A stretch of DNA of 64,000 nt from Cognatishimia activa (GCF_026016445.1 NZ_CP096147.1:1834501-1898500); one strand, 5' to 3'. Positions 9,058-18,254 are shown, counted from the stretch's first letter. Program-made: numbers and translations. Notes: generated by a model not told the origin, from the letters alone.

Positions 9058-9972
9058 TCACGTTTCTGCATTACCCAAGCCGTGCAAGAACTCAGCGGTA
9101 ACGCCCTTCAGAGTACGCACAAATGCAGCCAGGTGCTCCGATGGCGGCAAGCCCTCAGGTGTCGCAACTATGTAGGAATATTCGATACATGGCTCAAACG
9201 GGCGAGCAATGACGCCATTTGCCTGCCAGGGCCCCGCACCAAATGGTTCAATCACACCAACCGCTAAATTCTCAGCGATCATGGAGTATCCCGTATGGGA
9301 GCTCTGAATGCCAATGTCTGAGCGATACTGGATATTCGCGCCATCGAGAACATTGTGGGTATCGTCCCAATTGACTTGTTGTGCAGGCAATATTCGCAGC
9401 ACGTTTTCGTTTTCCAGATCCTCTACTCGTATTACCTCACGTTTTGCCAAGGGGTGAGTTTCGTGCATGGCGCAGACATGCGCAGCCTCAGCCAGTGGCT
9501 CTTGAAGTATTCCCGGCAAGTCAGGAAAGGCATGCGAAATCCCAAGCGTAGCTTGGTGAGTCTGCAGCTTAAGTGCGATTTGGTTGAAAGATGCGGTTTC
9601 GATCTGGAAAGCGACTGAGGGGTGAGATTCGCGAAACTTCTTTACAGCAAGAGGTAGCACACTCGTCGACAAAGCTGGCGTTACGCAGATTTTCAGGTCG
9701 CTTGGTCGTTGCTCTCGGATTTGTCTGGCAGCGCTGTCGAGTTCATCCATGCCGATGTAGAACCGTTCCACCCCATTATAAAAACGAAGCGCCTCAGGTG
9801 TTGGATGCAGCCTGCCCTTGGTGCGCTCAAACAGTTTGAAATCAAGGGAAATTTCGAGATCAGCAATCAAGCGACTCACAGCAGGCTGGGTCACCGACAT
9901 CAGGTTTGCTGCTTGCGCCGTGGTGCCTGATTGCATGACGCCACGAAAGGCTTCGATTTGTCGGTGTTTCAA
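9058..9972 (-). CDS. LysR-family transcriptional regulator
   Basis: 304 residues. The N-terminal winged helix-turn-helix (about residues 3-62) shows GTTAQAANLMSVTQPAVSRL, and a LysR substrate-binding domain follows (about 90-295). It is divergent from the pyroglutamyl peptidase and peptide-transport operon at 10082, with about 110 bases between the two starts, the usual arrangement for a LysR regulator and its target. The ligand may be a pyroglutamyl peptide or its product, but that is inference. The region is AT-rich, as expected for two facing promoters. Confidence 0.92.
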   Translation of the reverse strand: MKHRQIEAFRGVMQSGTTAQAANLMSVTQPAVSRLIADLEISLDFKLFERTKGRLHPTPEALRFYNGVERFYIGMDELDSAARQIREQRPSDLKICVTPALSTSVLPLAVKKFRESHPSVAFQIETASFNQIALKLQTHQATLGISHAFPDLPGILQEPLAEAAHVCAMHETHPLAKREVIRVEDLENENVLRILPAQQVNWDDTHNVLDGANIQYRSDIGIQSSHTGYSMIAENLAVGVIEPFGAGPWQANGVIARPFEPCIEYSYIVATPEGLPPSEHLAAFVRTLKGVTAEFLHGLGNAET

Positions 9973-10081
9973 AGCATATCTCCGCCTATAATATTTACCT
10001 ATTCACCTATGTATTAATATGACTTGAGATTATCAACTTCGTTCGTCCATGGTTTCTAAAAAACAAACCAAGGAAATACGA

Positions 10082-10738
10082 ATGGCGCATCTGCCGAAAA
10101 TTCTGGTGGCGGGATATGGTCCCTGGGCGAAAGCGGAAAACAACCCGGCTGCTCAGACTGTAGAGGAACTGCGCAAGCGCGATTGGCGGCATTGTGACGT
10201 CAGTTTTCACGTACTCCCCGTACGTAGCGACAGTCTGGCAAGCAAAGTGAATGCACTGCTGGAAGATCATCGTCCAGATGCCTGGATCGGGATTGGCGTT
10301 TCTGACGCTGGGATCATTCAGCCAGAGATGGTCGGCATCAATTGGCGGCACTTCGGCGTCCCGGATGTGGCTGGTGCAACCTTTGACAAAACACCAATTC
10401 TCACAGGCGGGCCTGATGCCTACAATGCTACGCTTCCCAATGCCAAATTGGTCGATGCGGTGATCAGAGCCGGTATCCCCGCCGCCCTCTCCTTTCATGC
10501 GGGCACGCATCTCTGTAATCAGATGCTCTACACCGCAGCGCACCTGATCAGTCAGCGTGGCATGTCCACACTACAGGGCTTCATCCATGTGCCTCAGACC
10601 CCTGGCAACATCGCGATGACCGAGCGCCGCGAGGCACAGGTGCCCTCCATGAGTCTGCCGATGATTACCGAAGCTATCGCGATTTGCATCGACACTCTCA
10701 CCGAAGAACTCACCACCCAGCAACCTCTTTCCGCATAA
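10082..10738 (+). CDS. pcp: Pyroglutamyl-peptidase I (cysteine peptidase family C15)
   Basis: 218-residue cytoplasmic peptidase that removes N-terminal 5-oxoproline from peptides. The start at 10082 has an AAGGA site upstream; an in-frame ATG 33 bases earlier has none. The triad of family C15 can be placed: Glu82 in QPEMVGIN, Cys145 in GTHLCNQ, His169 in GFIHVP. The glycine-rich start ILVAGYGPW replaces the more usual TGF.PF, so it is a divergent member. It is the first gene of an operon with a complete peptide ABC transporter, so imported pyroglutamyl peptides are the likely substrates. Confidence 0.85.
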   Translation: MAHLPKILVAGYGPWAKAENNPAAQTVEELRKRDWRHCDVSFHVLPVRSDSLASKVNALLEDHRPDAWIGIGVSDAGIIQPEMVGINWRHFGVPDVAGATFDKTPILTGGPDAYNATLPNAKLVDAVIRAGIPAALSFHAGTHLCNQMLYTAAHLISQRGMSTLQGFIHVPQTPGNIAMTERREAQVPSMSLPMITEAIAICIDTLTEELTTQQPLSA

Positions 10739-10749
10739 GGATCATCGCC

Positions 10750-12615
10750 ATGTCTGACAGCACCCCCAACACCTCCCCACTGCTTTCCGTGCGCGATCTC
10801 ACGGTCGAATTCGGCTACGGAGATTTTGCGGTACGCGCTGTCGATGGCGTCTCCTTTGACCTTGAGCATAATAAAACCTTAGCCATTGTCGGGGAATCCG
10901 GCTCTGGCAAATCGATCTCTTCCTTGGCGATTTTGGGTTTGCTGCGGCACATCGGTGGCCGTGTTCCAAAGGGAGAGTTGCTGTTTCAAAGTGAAATCCT
11001 GGGTCGGCGTGTTGATCTTGCGCAACTGTCTGAACGTGAGCTTCGAAAAATCCGTGGCAATGAAATCGCGATGATCTTTCAGGAACCAATGACCTCGTTG
11101 AACCCCGTGTTCACCATTGGCGGGCAAATGGGGGAAACGCTCGCGGTCCATCAGAACTTAAACAAGCGCGAGGCTCGCAAGAAAGCGCTGGAGTTTCTTG
11201 ACCTGGTGCGCCTGCCAAATGCAGCGCGTCTGCTTGACAGCTACCCGCATCAACTATCCGGCGGGATGCGCCAACGCGTGATGATCGCGATGGCACTCTG
11301 TTGTCAGCCGAAAATCCTTGTTGCAGATGAACCCACGACGGCGCTCGACGTGACCATTCAGGCGCAAATCCTGCACATCATTCGCGAGTTGCAGGCGGAA
11401 ATGGGCACCTCGGTGATCTTCATCAGCCATGATATGGGTGTGGTCTCTGAGATGGCTGATAATGTCTTGGTGATGAAGGCCAGCAAGTTTGTCGAAACGG
11501 GCTCTGTCAGAACCGTTTTGGGAGCGCCAAAAGAGGCCTATACGCAGGCGCTTCTTGCCGCAGTTCCCCGCATCGGCAGCATGACCGGCACCACCCAACC
11601 GAAACTCTTTGATATTCCGGGACAGACACAAATCCAGACAAAGGCACCTGCCAAAGCTGTCGACCGCAGCCAGCCTGTTCTTGAAATCGAAGATCTCACC
11701 ACACGCTATGATGTGCGTGGCGGTCTCTTGAACCGGGTCACACATCGCGTGCATGCGGCAGAGAAGATTTCCTTCAACATCTACCCCGGTGAAACACTTG
11801 CCTTGGTGGGGGAATCCGGCAGCGGCAAGTCCACGGTCGGCAAAACCATTCAGCAACTTGTAGAGCCTGTTTCTGGCGCGATGCGCTACCACGGCCAGGA
11901 TGTTTTTTCACTTCCGCCTGAGCAGCGTAAGGCCTTCCGCCAACAGACCCAGTATGTCTTCCAAGACCCATACGGTTCCATGAACCCGCGCAAGACAATT
12001 GGTGAAAGCTTGATTGAACCTGCAAAGGTCCACGGGTTGGTGTCGTCACAGGAAGAAGCTGAGGCAAAGATCGCGGACCTGCTCACAAAGGTTGAGCTGC
12101 CGACCAGCCATGCCAGCCGATACCCGCATCAGTTTTCAGGTGGTCAAAGACAACGTCTCTGCATCGCCCGTGCTCTGGCATGCGATCCAAGCCTGATCAT
12201 TGCAGATGAGGCAGTCTCTGCACTGGACGTTTCCGTGCAGGCGCAGGTTGTGAATCTCCTGATGCAGCTCCAAGCTGACCAAGGGCTTTCTTATCTCTTC
12301 ATCACTCATGACATGGCCGTCGTGGAGCGCATCAGCCATCGTGTTGCCGTGATGTACCTCGGCCAGATTGTTGAAATCGGCAGCCGCCAGCAAATCTTTG
12401 AGAACCCGCAACACCCTTATACTAAACGACTTTTGTCTGCCGTGCCCGTTCTCAATCCGGGGCATCGCCCAACCAGACCACCACTCGAAGGGGAAATCCC
12501 TAGCGCGATGCGGCCTGTTGGAGATGAACCAACTCTGGTCGACCTACTGCCTGTTGAAGATGGTCATTTCTACGCAGCGCAGTCTGCAGAAGAGCTCGGC
12601 GCATTACTGCAATAG
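10750..12615 (+). CDS. Fused double ABC ATPase, DppD-DppF type
   Basis: 621-residue protein with two ABC ATPase domains. Walker A GESGSGKS occurs at 48-55 and again at 354-361; signatures LSGGMRQR and FSGGQRQR, and Walker B VADEPTTALD and IADEAVSALD follow. The second Walker B reads DEAVSALD, a common variant in this subfamily. The start at 10750 was chosen because AAGGA precedes it; the open frame extends 66 bases further upstream into the pcp gene. It powers the second peptide importer together with the binding protein and permeases downstream. Confidence 0.93.
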   Translation: MSDSTPNTSPLLSVRDLTVEFGYGDFAVRAVDGVSFDLEHNKTLAIVGESGSGKSISSLAILGLLRHIGGRVPKGELLFQSEILGRRVDLAQLSERELRKIRGNEIAMIFQEPMTSLNPVFTIGGQMGETLAVHQNLNKREARKKALEFLDLVRLPNAARLLDSYPHQLSGGMRQRVMIAMALCCQPKILVADEPTTALDVTIQAQILHIIRELQAEMGTSVIFISHDMGVVSEMADNVLVMKASKFVETGSVRTVLGAPKEAYTQALLAAVPRIGSMTGTTQPKLFDIPGQTQIQTKAPAKAVDRSQPVLEIEDLTTRYDVRGGLLNRVTHRVHAAEKISFNIYPGETLALVGESGSGKSTVGKTIQQLVEPVSGAMRYHGQDVFSLPPEQRKAFRQQTQYVFQDPYGSMNPRKTIGESLIEPAKVHGLVSSQEEAEAKIADLLTKVELPTSHASRYPHQFSGGQRQRLCIARALACDPSLIIADEAVSALDVSVQAQVVNLLMQLQADQGLSYLFITHDMAVVERISHRVAVMYLGQIVEIGSRQQIFENPQHPYTKRLLSAVPVLNPGHRPTRPPLEGEIPSAMRPVGDEPTLVDLLPVEDGHFYAAQSAEELGALLQ

Positions 12616-12682
12616 CCCTCATCCAATCCGCTTAACAACAAGGGCGAATGCCCACCCTCATCAACCACCGACTGGAGGACTT

Positions 12683-14224
12683 ATGTCTTTTATCTCTCGA
12701 TATCTCACACCCAAAAACGCGGTCCGTTCGACCCTTTTGGCGTCCTGCCTCACCTTGGCAGCACCCATCACCGCTTTTGCCGAAACCACCTTGAATGTGG
12801 CGCAGGGCCGAGATCCACAAAATCTTGATCCGATCGATACCTTCCGACTGGCATGGGGCTCGATCGCGAGCAACGTCTTTGACGGTCTGGTATTCCGTGG
12901 CGAAGATCTACAGCTGCAGCCAGGTTTGGCAACGAACTGGGAATTCCTGGACAATGAAACACGTATTCGTTTCAGCCTGCGCGAAGGCGTTGAGTTTCAT
13001 AACGGCGAACCGTTCAATGCGGATGCTGTAAAATACACCTTTGACCGCCTCCTCGGCGAAGAAGGTGCCAAGGGTCCGCAGCGTGGCAACTACACGTCTA
13101 TCCGTGAAGTGGTTGTGGTCGATGAATACACTGTTGATTTCATGATGGAACGCCCTGATCCCGTTCTGATCACCAAACTGGCTGGCTACGGTGCGATGAT
13201 CGTACCACCAAAGTATATTGAAGAAGTCGGCGAAGATGCCTTTGATATGAAACCAGTAGGGACTGGCCCTTTCAAAGTCGCCGAATATACGCCGACAATC
13301 GGCGTGAAACTTGAGAAGTCTGATACCTACTGGAATGGCGAAGCGAAGGTCGACAACGTCAACATTCGCTTCATCCCAGAAGATGCAACCCGCATGGCAG
13401 AGCTGCTGTCCGGTGGTATCGACATCTCGCTGAACATTCCAACACCTTCGGTAGAGACCATCAAACAAAGCGACGTCGTTGATCTTGTGAACGTGGATGG
13501 GCCTTCTGTTGTTATCACCCGGTTCAACACCGAGCGCGGCATCACCACAGACCCACGCGTCCGTAAAGCAATCTCCATGGCAGTTGATCGGGAGACCATC
13601 ATTCAAGCGCTACTTGGCGGTCTGGCGAGCCCAATTTCCAGTGCGCAGGGCGAGAAATCATTCGGCAACGACAGCTCGCTCAAGCCCTATCCCTACGATC
13701 CGGAAGCCGCAAAGCGCCTCTTGAAGGAGGCAGGCGTTGCTGCGGGCACTGAAATCACACTGGATATTCCAAGCAGCAACGACACATTCCGCGAAATTGC
13801 CCAGGTGATTGCCGCCTATCTTGAGCAAGTTGGGCTGAAATTAAATGTGCGCACCCATGAGACCAGCGTTTTCTTCAATGAGATCGTCACCAACGGCAAA
13901 TCCGGAGAAATGTTCTATTTCGGCTGGGGCGGTTGGACCTTTGACTTCGATAACACCGCATATCTGCTCTATCACACCGGTGAGCGTAACAATCCTTACA
14001 TCGATGATGCAAAACTGAACGCTCTGCTCGACGAAGAGCGCGCGACATACAACACCGATGTCCGTCGTGATGCGCTGCAGAAAGTGGCTGCCTATGCGCA
14101 CGAACATGCGCTCGACCTGCCGCTGTACAACCTGTCGACTCTCTATGGCGTCAATAAACGTGTTGAAGGCTTTGTTCCGGCACCGGACGACCGAGCCCGT
14201 TATATGGACGTCACCCTGAAATAA
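12683..14224 (+). CDS. Peptide ABC transporter solute-binding protein
   Basis: 513-residue family 5 binding protein. GGAGG stands six bases before the ATG at 12683, and a signal peptide of about 33 residues ends in AFA. Family landmarks include NVAQGRDPQNLDPIDTFR at the mature N-terminus and LREGVEFHNGEPFNADAVKYTFDR. It is only distantly related to the two binding proteins at 1943 and 3680. Its operon position after pcp and the ATPase suggests pyroglutamyl or other short peptides as ligands (inference). Confidence 0.9.
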   Translation: MSFISRYLTPKNAVRSTLLASCLTLAAPITAFAETTLNVAQGRDPQNLDPIDTFRLAWGSIASNVFDGLVFRGEDLQLQPGLATNWEFLDNETRIRFSLREGVEFHNGEPFNADAVKYTFDRLLGEEGAKGPQRGNYTSIREVVVVDEYTVDFMMERPDPVLITKLAGYGAMIVPPKYIEEVGEDAFDMKPVGTGPFKVAEYTPTIGVKLEKSDTYWNGEAKVDNVNIRFIPEDATRMAELLSGGIDISLNIPTPSVETIKQSDVVDLVNVDGPSVVITRFNTERGITTDPRVRKAISMAVDRETIIQALLGGLASPISSAQGEKSFGNDSSLKPYPYDPEAAKRLLKEAGVAAGTEITLDIPSSNDTFREIAQVIAAYLEQVGLKLNVRTHETSVFFNEIVTNGKSGEMFYFGWGGWTFDFDNTAYLLYHTGERNNPYIDDAKLNALLDEERATYNTDVRRDALQKVAAYAHEHALDLPLYNLSTLYGVNKRVEGFVPAPDDRARYMDVTLK

Positions 14225-14234
14225 TCTAACTCCG

Positions 14235-14260
14235 GCCCCTGACCCTGCCGGGTTAGGGGC
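14235..14260 (+). promoter_or_regulatory. Intercistronic hairpin after peptide-binding-protein gene
   Basis: GCCCCTGACCC pairs with GGGTTAGGGGC (one G-T pair) around a four-base loop. No T-run follows, so it probably protects the 3' end of the binding-protein message or causes partial termination. Confidence 0.6.
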
Positions 14261-14296
14261 TGGCCGCACCAGCGTTGATCGCTGGGAGGAGATCTC

Positions 14297-15223
14297 ATGC
14301 CAGTATTTCGTTTTATCTTACAACGTGTCTTCCAAGCGATCCTAGTGACGCTTGCTGTGACCCTCTTTGTTGCATTCGCCATTCGCTTAACGGGCGATCC
14401 GGCGATCATGATGACCGCTGAATCCAGTAACGTTACAGAAGAAGACCTTGCCCAAATTCGCGAGGCATTAGGTCTGAACCGACCGTTCTTCGTCCAGTAT
14501 TTTGAGTTCATAACCAGCCTTCTCTCAGGTGATCTGGGAGAGTCTTTCTTCCGCGGTTCAATCCGTGATCTGATTGGCATCGCCATGCCCGCAACCTTGA
14601 TACTGGCGGTGGCATCGCTAGGTATATCTATCCTGATATCCATTCCCCTGGGCATCCATTCAGCGCTGCACAAGGGCGGGCTATCTGATCAAATCATCCG
14701 CGTTCTGTCCCTTGTTGGATTATCCTTTCCGAACTTCTGGCTTGGCATCATGTTTGTGCTGCTTTTGTCTATCACGTTCCCCATCCTACCAGCCTCAGGC
14801 TTTGAAAGCTGGTCCGCATTGATCCTGCCTGCGCTGACAATTGGTATTATTTTGACCGCCACCAATGTGCGCCTGGTGCGCACCCAGATGCTGGAAACAC
14901 TCTCGGCTCAATACATCATGGTGGCCCGTGCCAAAGGGATGAATGAAGGTGTCGTGATCTACAAACACGCCCTGCGCAACGCCGCAATTGCGATCGTGAC
15001 CTTCCTTGGCCTTCAATTCGGCAATCTCATTGGCGGCCTCGTGGTGGTAGAGCTAGTGTTCAACTGGCCCGGCATGGGCACGCTGTCAATTGAGGCCATA
15101 GCGCAGCGCGACTATCCGCTCTTGCAGGCAACCGTCTCTCTTTTGGCGATCATGATTGTCGCCGTAAACCTCGCTGTTGATCTGGTTTATGGCCTGATCG
15201 ACCCTCGCATCCGGGTGGCTTAA
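14297..15223 (+). CDS. ABC transporter permease, DppB type
   Basis: 308-residue permease with the DppB/GsiC N-terminus (MPVFRFILQRVFQAILVTLAV), the LGLNRPFFVQYFEF periplasmic segment, six predicted membrane spans and an EAA loop near AQYIMVARAKGMNEGVVIYKHALRN. A GGGAGGAG ribosome site precedes the ATG. It abuts the next permease gene directly (TAA then ATG), so the two are coupled and form the channel of the pyroglutamyl-peptide-type importer. Confidence 0.93.
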   Translation: MPVFRFILQRVFQAILVTLAVTLFVAFAIRLTGDPAIMMTAESSNVTEEDLAQIREALGLNRPFFVQYFEFITSLLSGDLGESFFRGSIRDLIGIAMPATLILAVASLGISILISIPLGIHSALHKGGLSDQIIRVLSLVGLSFPNFWLGIMFVLLLSITFPILPASGFESWSALILPALTIGIILTATNVRLVRTQMLETLSAQYIMVARAKGMNEGVVIYKHALRNAAIAIVTFLGLQFGNLIGGLVVVELVFNWPGMGTLSIEAIAQRDYPLLQATVSLLAIMIVAVNLAVDLVYGLIDPRIRVA

Positions 15224-16099
15224 ATGACTGATCAAACACAACAAAAACCCACGCGCGCATTGCCGAAATTCCTGACGAGTCGCTATGCATCATTTGAGTT
15301 TATCGCCGGTGCCTTGCTTACTGGTGTACTGACTCTGTTGGTTATTTTTTCAGGGGTCATCTATCCAGACGGCGGCACCAAAGTTGACCTGCTCGCACGT
15401 CTGACAGCGCCCTTTCTCTCTTCAGATCATCCTTTGGGCACTGACCCGTTAGGTCGCGATATCTTGGAGCGGATTATCCACGGCGGCCGTGTATCGCTGC
15501 TCGTTGGCCTCCTGTCCGCGATTGGCTCCGTAGTGCTTGGAACCGTAATCGGTCTCTTTGCGGGCTACTATCGAGGGTTTCTTGACGCCTTTGTTATGCG
15601 ATTTGCAGACGTTCAATTGGCCTTGCCTTTCATCCTCATGGCCATCACGGTCATCGCGATTGTCGGGCCCGGAATTGATCGGATCATCATCCTGATGATC
15701 GTATCACAATGGGTGCAATATGCGCGGCTGGTCCGGGGGTCTGTACTAAGCCTGAGAGAACGCGAATTTGTTCAAGCTGCGCGTAGCTATGGATTGCCTG
15801 ATGTGAAAATCATCTTCTCGCATATTTTGCCCAATGCCATGGGGCCATTGATCATCCTTCTGACTCTCAACGTGGCCAATAATATTCTGCTGGAAAGCAG
15901 TTTGACATTCCTCGGTCTTGGCGCCGATCCGCAGACCCCAAGCTGGGGAGGTATGTTGTCCGAGGGCCGCAGCTACATTCAAACCGCATGGTGGGTCACG
16001 GTATTCCCCGGCATCGCAATCATGCTGACTGTCCTAGGTCTGAACCTGCTGGGAGATTGGCTCAGAGACGAGTTGGACCCATTGGGCCGAACCCGCTAA
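15224..16099 (+). CDS. ABC transporter permease, DppC type
   Basis: 291-residue partner permease. The motif GTDPLGRDILERIIHGGRVSL, the EAA loop REFVQAARSYGLPDVKIIFSHILPN and the end GDWLRDELDPLGRTR define the DppC subfamily. It starts immediately after the stop of the DppB-type gene and is the last gene of the operon, followed by a terminator at 16125. Confidence 0.93.
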   Translation: MTDQTQQKPTRALPKFLTSRYASFEFIAGALLTGVLTLLVIFSGVIYPDGGTKVDLLARLTAPFLSSDHPLGTDPLGRDILERIIHGGRVSLLVGLLSAIGSVVLGTVIGLFAGYYRGFLDAFVMRFADVQLALPFILMAITVIAIVGPGIDRIIILMIVSQWVQYARLVRGSVLSLREREFVQAARSYGLPDVKIIFSHILPNAMGPLIILLTLNVANNILLESSLTFLGLGADPQTPSWGGMLSEGRSYIQTAWWVTVFPGIAIMLTVLGLNLLGDWLRDELDPLGRTR

Positions 16100-16124
16100 C
16101 CGGGAACACAAGAAAGACTAAATG

Positions 16125-16149
16125 GCCCGCTGATAGCGGGCTGTTTTAT
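16125..16149 (+). terminator. Rho-independent terminator
   Basis: GCCCGCT and AGCGGGC form a seven-base stem with a three-base loop, followed by TGTTTTATT. It ends the pcp-peptide transporter operon. Confidence 0.8.
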
Positions 16150-16352
16150 TCAGGCCCCCTGCACTTCTAGGTCAAACAACTTAGCGAAGCCACGAATGCG
16201 TCGATGGTTCGCAACGCTTTAACTCCACGTTTCCGGCAAATAAAAGCACGAAGTTTTCTGCAAATTTTTTGCATTAGAGGGGTTGGCTTATTGATACAAA
16301 AACAAACTCTGACGAACGATTAGTTCGCTTTGATGATCAACATATTAGGCGC

Positions 16353-17597
16353 TCAAATCGCTCCAACCTTTGCTAGCAGATTATGCATTGCCACGCTAAG
16401 TGCAGAGTCCTCCGAACTGATATCACTACGCGCCAACTCAATCTCTGGCAGGGCTTTCAAAACCTCTTCTACACCTGAGTGAAAATCGTTCTGACGCCCA
16501 ACCTCCCCTGCCAATACAATCGTTTGCGGAGCCATGAGCGTCGCCACTGCAAGGAGCGCTGTTCCCAACGCGCGACCCGCATCATTGAATGCAGATTTCG
16601 CGTTGATATCGCCAGAATTTGCTTCAGAAATTGCTTGCCTGAGAGCATCCGCTGGGACAGAGACTTCACCGTACAGCTTCCTGATGACAGCTAAGCCTGA
16701 TGCTGCGTCTTCGAGGCGTTTGCTGGCCCCGCCATGGTCAGAAGGCTCCACTACAAAGTTTGAAATTGAACCGAAGCCAGGATCACCCGAAACGAAGAAC
16801 TGTCCATTGAAATAGGCAGAAGATCCGAAACCAAGCGCTGCGTTTACGAGATATACGCTGCCATTGCGATGCCCTGCGCGAATTTCACCTCGAAGCAATG
16901 CACTGGCGCGATGCTCGACGACCACAGGCATTTGCAACTTGTCCGTTAACATCGACTGGACAGGAACATTGGTCCAACCCAACGGCCTGGAATCGACGGT
17001 TTGTACCGTGTCGCCATCGGCTATGCCTGATGACATCGCCATTGATACGCCGGCCCCCAGCAATCGGCTCTTGTCGAGATCATTGCTATCCACAAGGGCT
17101 AGAGTTCGCGCAGAAAGTTCATCAAGGAAATTTTGTGGATCAGCAAAAGACAAATCACTGCAGTCAGCGATTTCTAGGATGCGACCTGTTGCATCCGCCA
17201 GGCAAACATTTCGACGGTTCGCAGTGATTGATATCCCAAGAAAGTAGGCCCCTTCGGGGTTGACGACGAGTTCGAACTCTCTGCGCCCAACGCGTTTTGG
17301 AGTCGCAATTGCGTCACCTTCTGCGATCAAGCCACTATCTATCAGTTCTCTGGTGATGCGTGAGACCGCCGCTCCAGTGAGCCCCGTTAATTCGCTGATC
17401 GTACCGCGGGTAATGGGCGCATTTTGAAGGATAATACTTGCGATCATTTCCCGATTTTGCTGACGGAGTACAGAGGTGCCACGTTCTGATTTCGCCTGTC
17501 GGGTATGGGGGTACTGCACGATTGCTCTTCTCACTCTAAGTCGTTTTTTGAACCATAACGCTGGGATCATTGGAAGAACAGCGTAACACACATCCAA
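16353..17597 (-). CDS. ROK-family transcriptional regulator with degenerate kinase domain
   Basis: Up to 414 residues. A MarR-like winged helix (about 45-110; RQQNREMIASIILQNAPITRGTISELTGLTG) precedes a ROK domain. The ROK half keeps the overall fold pattern (VNPEGAYFLGISITANRR, VVVEHRASALLRGE) but lacks the usual GE-x-GH and the CxCGxxGC zinc motif, so sugar phosphorylation is unlikely and even the ligand may differ. The start is uncertain: no ribosome site precedes 17597, and a shorter form from about residue 40 would retain both domains. It is convergent with the peptide operon and may control that or another transporter. An inverted repeat spans its presumed start. Confidence 0.8.
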   Translation of the reverse strand: MDVCYAVLPMIPALWFKKRLRVRRAIVQYPHTRQAKSERGTSVLRQQNREMIASIILQNAPITRGTISELTGLTGAAVSRITRELIDSGLIAEGDAIATPKRVGRREFELVVNPEGAYFLGISITANRRNVCLADATGRILEIADCSDLSFADPQNFLDELSARTLALVDSNDLDKSRLLGAGVSMAMSSGIADGDTVQTVDSRPLGWTNVPVQSMLTDKLQMPVVVEHRASALLRGEIRAGHRNGSVYLVNAALGFGSSAYFNGQFFVSGDPGFGSISNFVVEPSDHGGASKRLEDAASGLAVIRKLYGEVSVPADALRQAISEANSGDINAKSAFNDAGRALGTALLAVATLMAPQTIVLAGEVGRQNDFHSGVEEVLKALPEIELARSDISSEDSALSVAMHNLLAKVGAI

Positions 17598-17619
17598 TTA
17601 ATTGCAGGTGGTAATTAAT
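17597..17619. promoter_or_regulatory. Inverted repeat ATTAATT-N9-AATTAAT at ROK gene start
   Basis: Perfect seven-base arms at 17597-17603 and 17613-17619 sit at the 5' end of the ROK reading frame. They could be an autoregulatory operator. If so, the true start codon lies further downstream in the gene. Confidence 0.35.
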
Positions 17620-17682
17620 TATTAATACAACCGGCTAAATTGAGACAAAATGCTTTGGTTAAAGTTACGACATAGAGGCCCA

Positions 17683-17980
17683 GCATGGATTCAAAGCGAC
17701 CCAACATTCTGTGCAAAAAAGCGGTTCAGATTGTCTGAGATCAGCTCTTGTGGGGCCAAACAAAGCGTTTTGATACACGTGTTTGGCTCAGTTGGTTGGT
17801 GAGAGAATGCTACGCGTTTGCTATCATTCAATCGCCGCGCCTCGAAGGACTTTGTATGATCCTTGCCCGTTGTTCCTGAATGGCTCGGGTACGCGCAAGT
17901 TAGACATAGGCAGGTGTGATGTCGCTCAGACACTCAGATCATTCGCTACAGATTTAGCTGAATTCACTTAGCTGGCTTTC
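17683..17980. pseudogene. Eroded remnant, possibly N-terminal part of a tyrosine recombinase
   Basis: A short plus-strand frame (17783-17971, TTG start, stop after LAEFT) ends with DVAQTLRSFATDLAEF, which resembles the core-binding N-terminal segment of phage-type integrases. It has no plausible start or ribosome site and stops before any catalytic region. The reverse strand also carries an 80-residue frame without recognisable family. The piece lies just before the repeat cluster at 18006. Low confidence; it may be noise. Confidence 0.25.
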
Positions 17981-18005
17981 AAGCAAGATATAACTCACCA
18001 AAGCC

Positions 18006-18055
18006 TCGCGATCTTTGTCCCGATTTCGAGACAACTTTATCCCGATTTGCAGGCT
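18006..18055. repeat. Repeat element copy A
   Basis: Bases 18011-18046 match 53731-53766 at 35 of 36 positions; both copies are followed by AGGCTCT a few bases later. The core contains two CTTTRTCCCGAT units and a TTGTC-N11-GACAA dyad. The identity is too long to be chance, so this is a dispersed repeat. Confidence 0.85.
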
Positions 18056-18061
18056 CTGTAG

Positions 18062-18084
18062 ATCGGAGTAAAGTTATCTCCAAT
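18062..18084. repeat. Repeat element copy C, inverted relative to copy A
   Basis: ATCGGAGTAAAGTTATCTC is the reverse complement of the copy A core with four changes in 19. Together with 18028-18046 it can form a long imperfect hairpin with a 15-base loop. A looser inverted copy lies at about 18140-18182. Confidence 0.6.
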
Positions 18085-18193
18085 CAAACGGAAAATTGGT
18101 TATAATTCAATAAGTTATTTTTCACCAAAATTGGCTGGGAGCAAAGATTTCGCGAATTTTGGACAAAGATCCCGCGAAATTCAGATTTTGGAA

Positions 18194-18221
18194 ACAAAAA
18201 AGCCCGCGAATGCGGGCTTCA
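18194..18221 (-). terminator. Rho-independent terminator for a leftward transcript
   Basis: AAGCCCGC (18200-18207) and GCGGGCTT (18212-18219) enclose a four-base loop; read leftward the stem is followed by TTTTTTG. It sits 35 bases beyond the stop of the small leftward frame at 18255, which supports that frame being the end of a once-real gene. Confidence 0.75.
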
Positions 18222-18254
18222 ATTCGACTAGATTATGACTGAAATTCACTTCGT

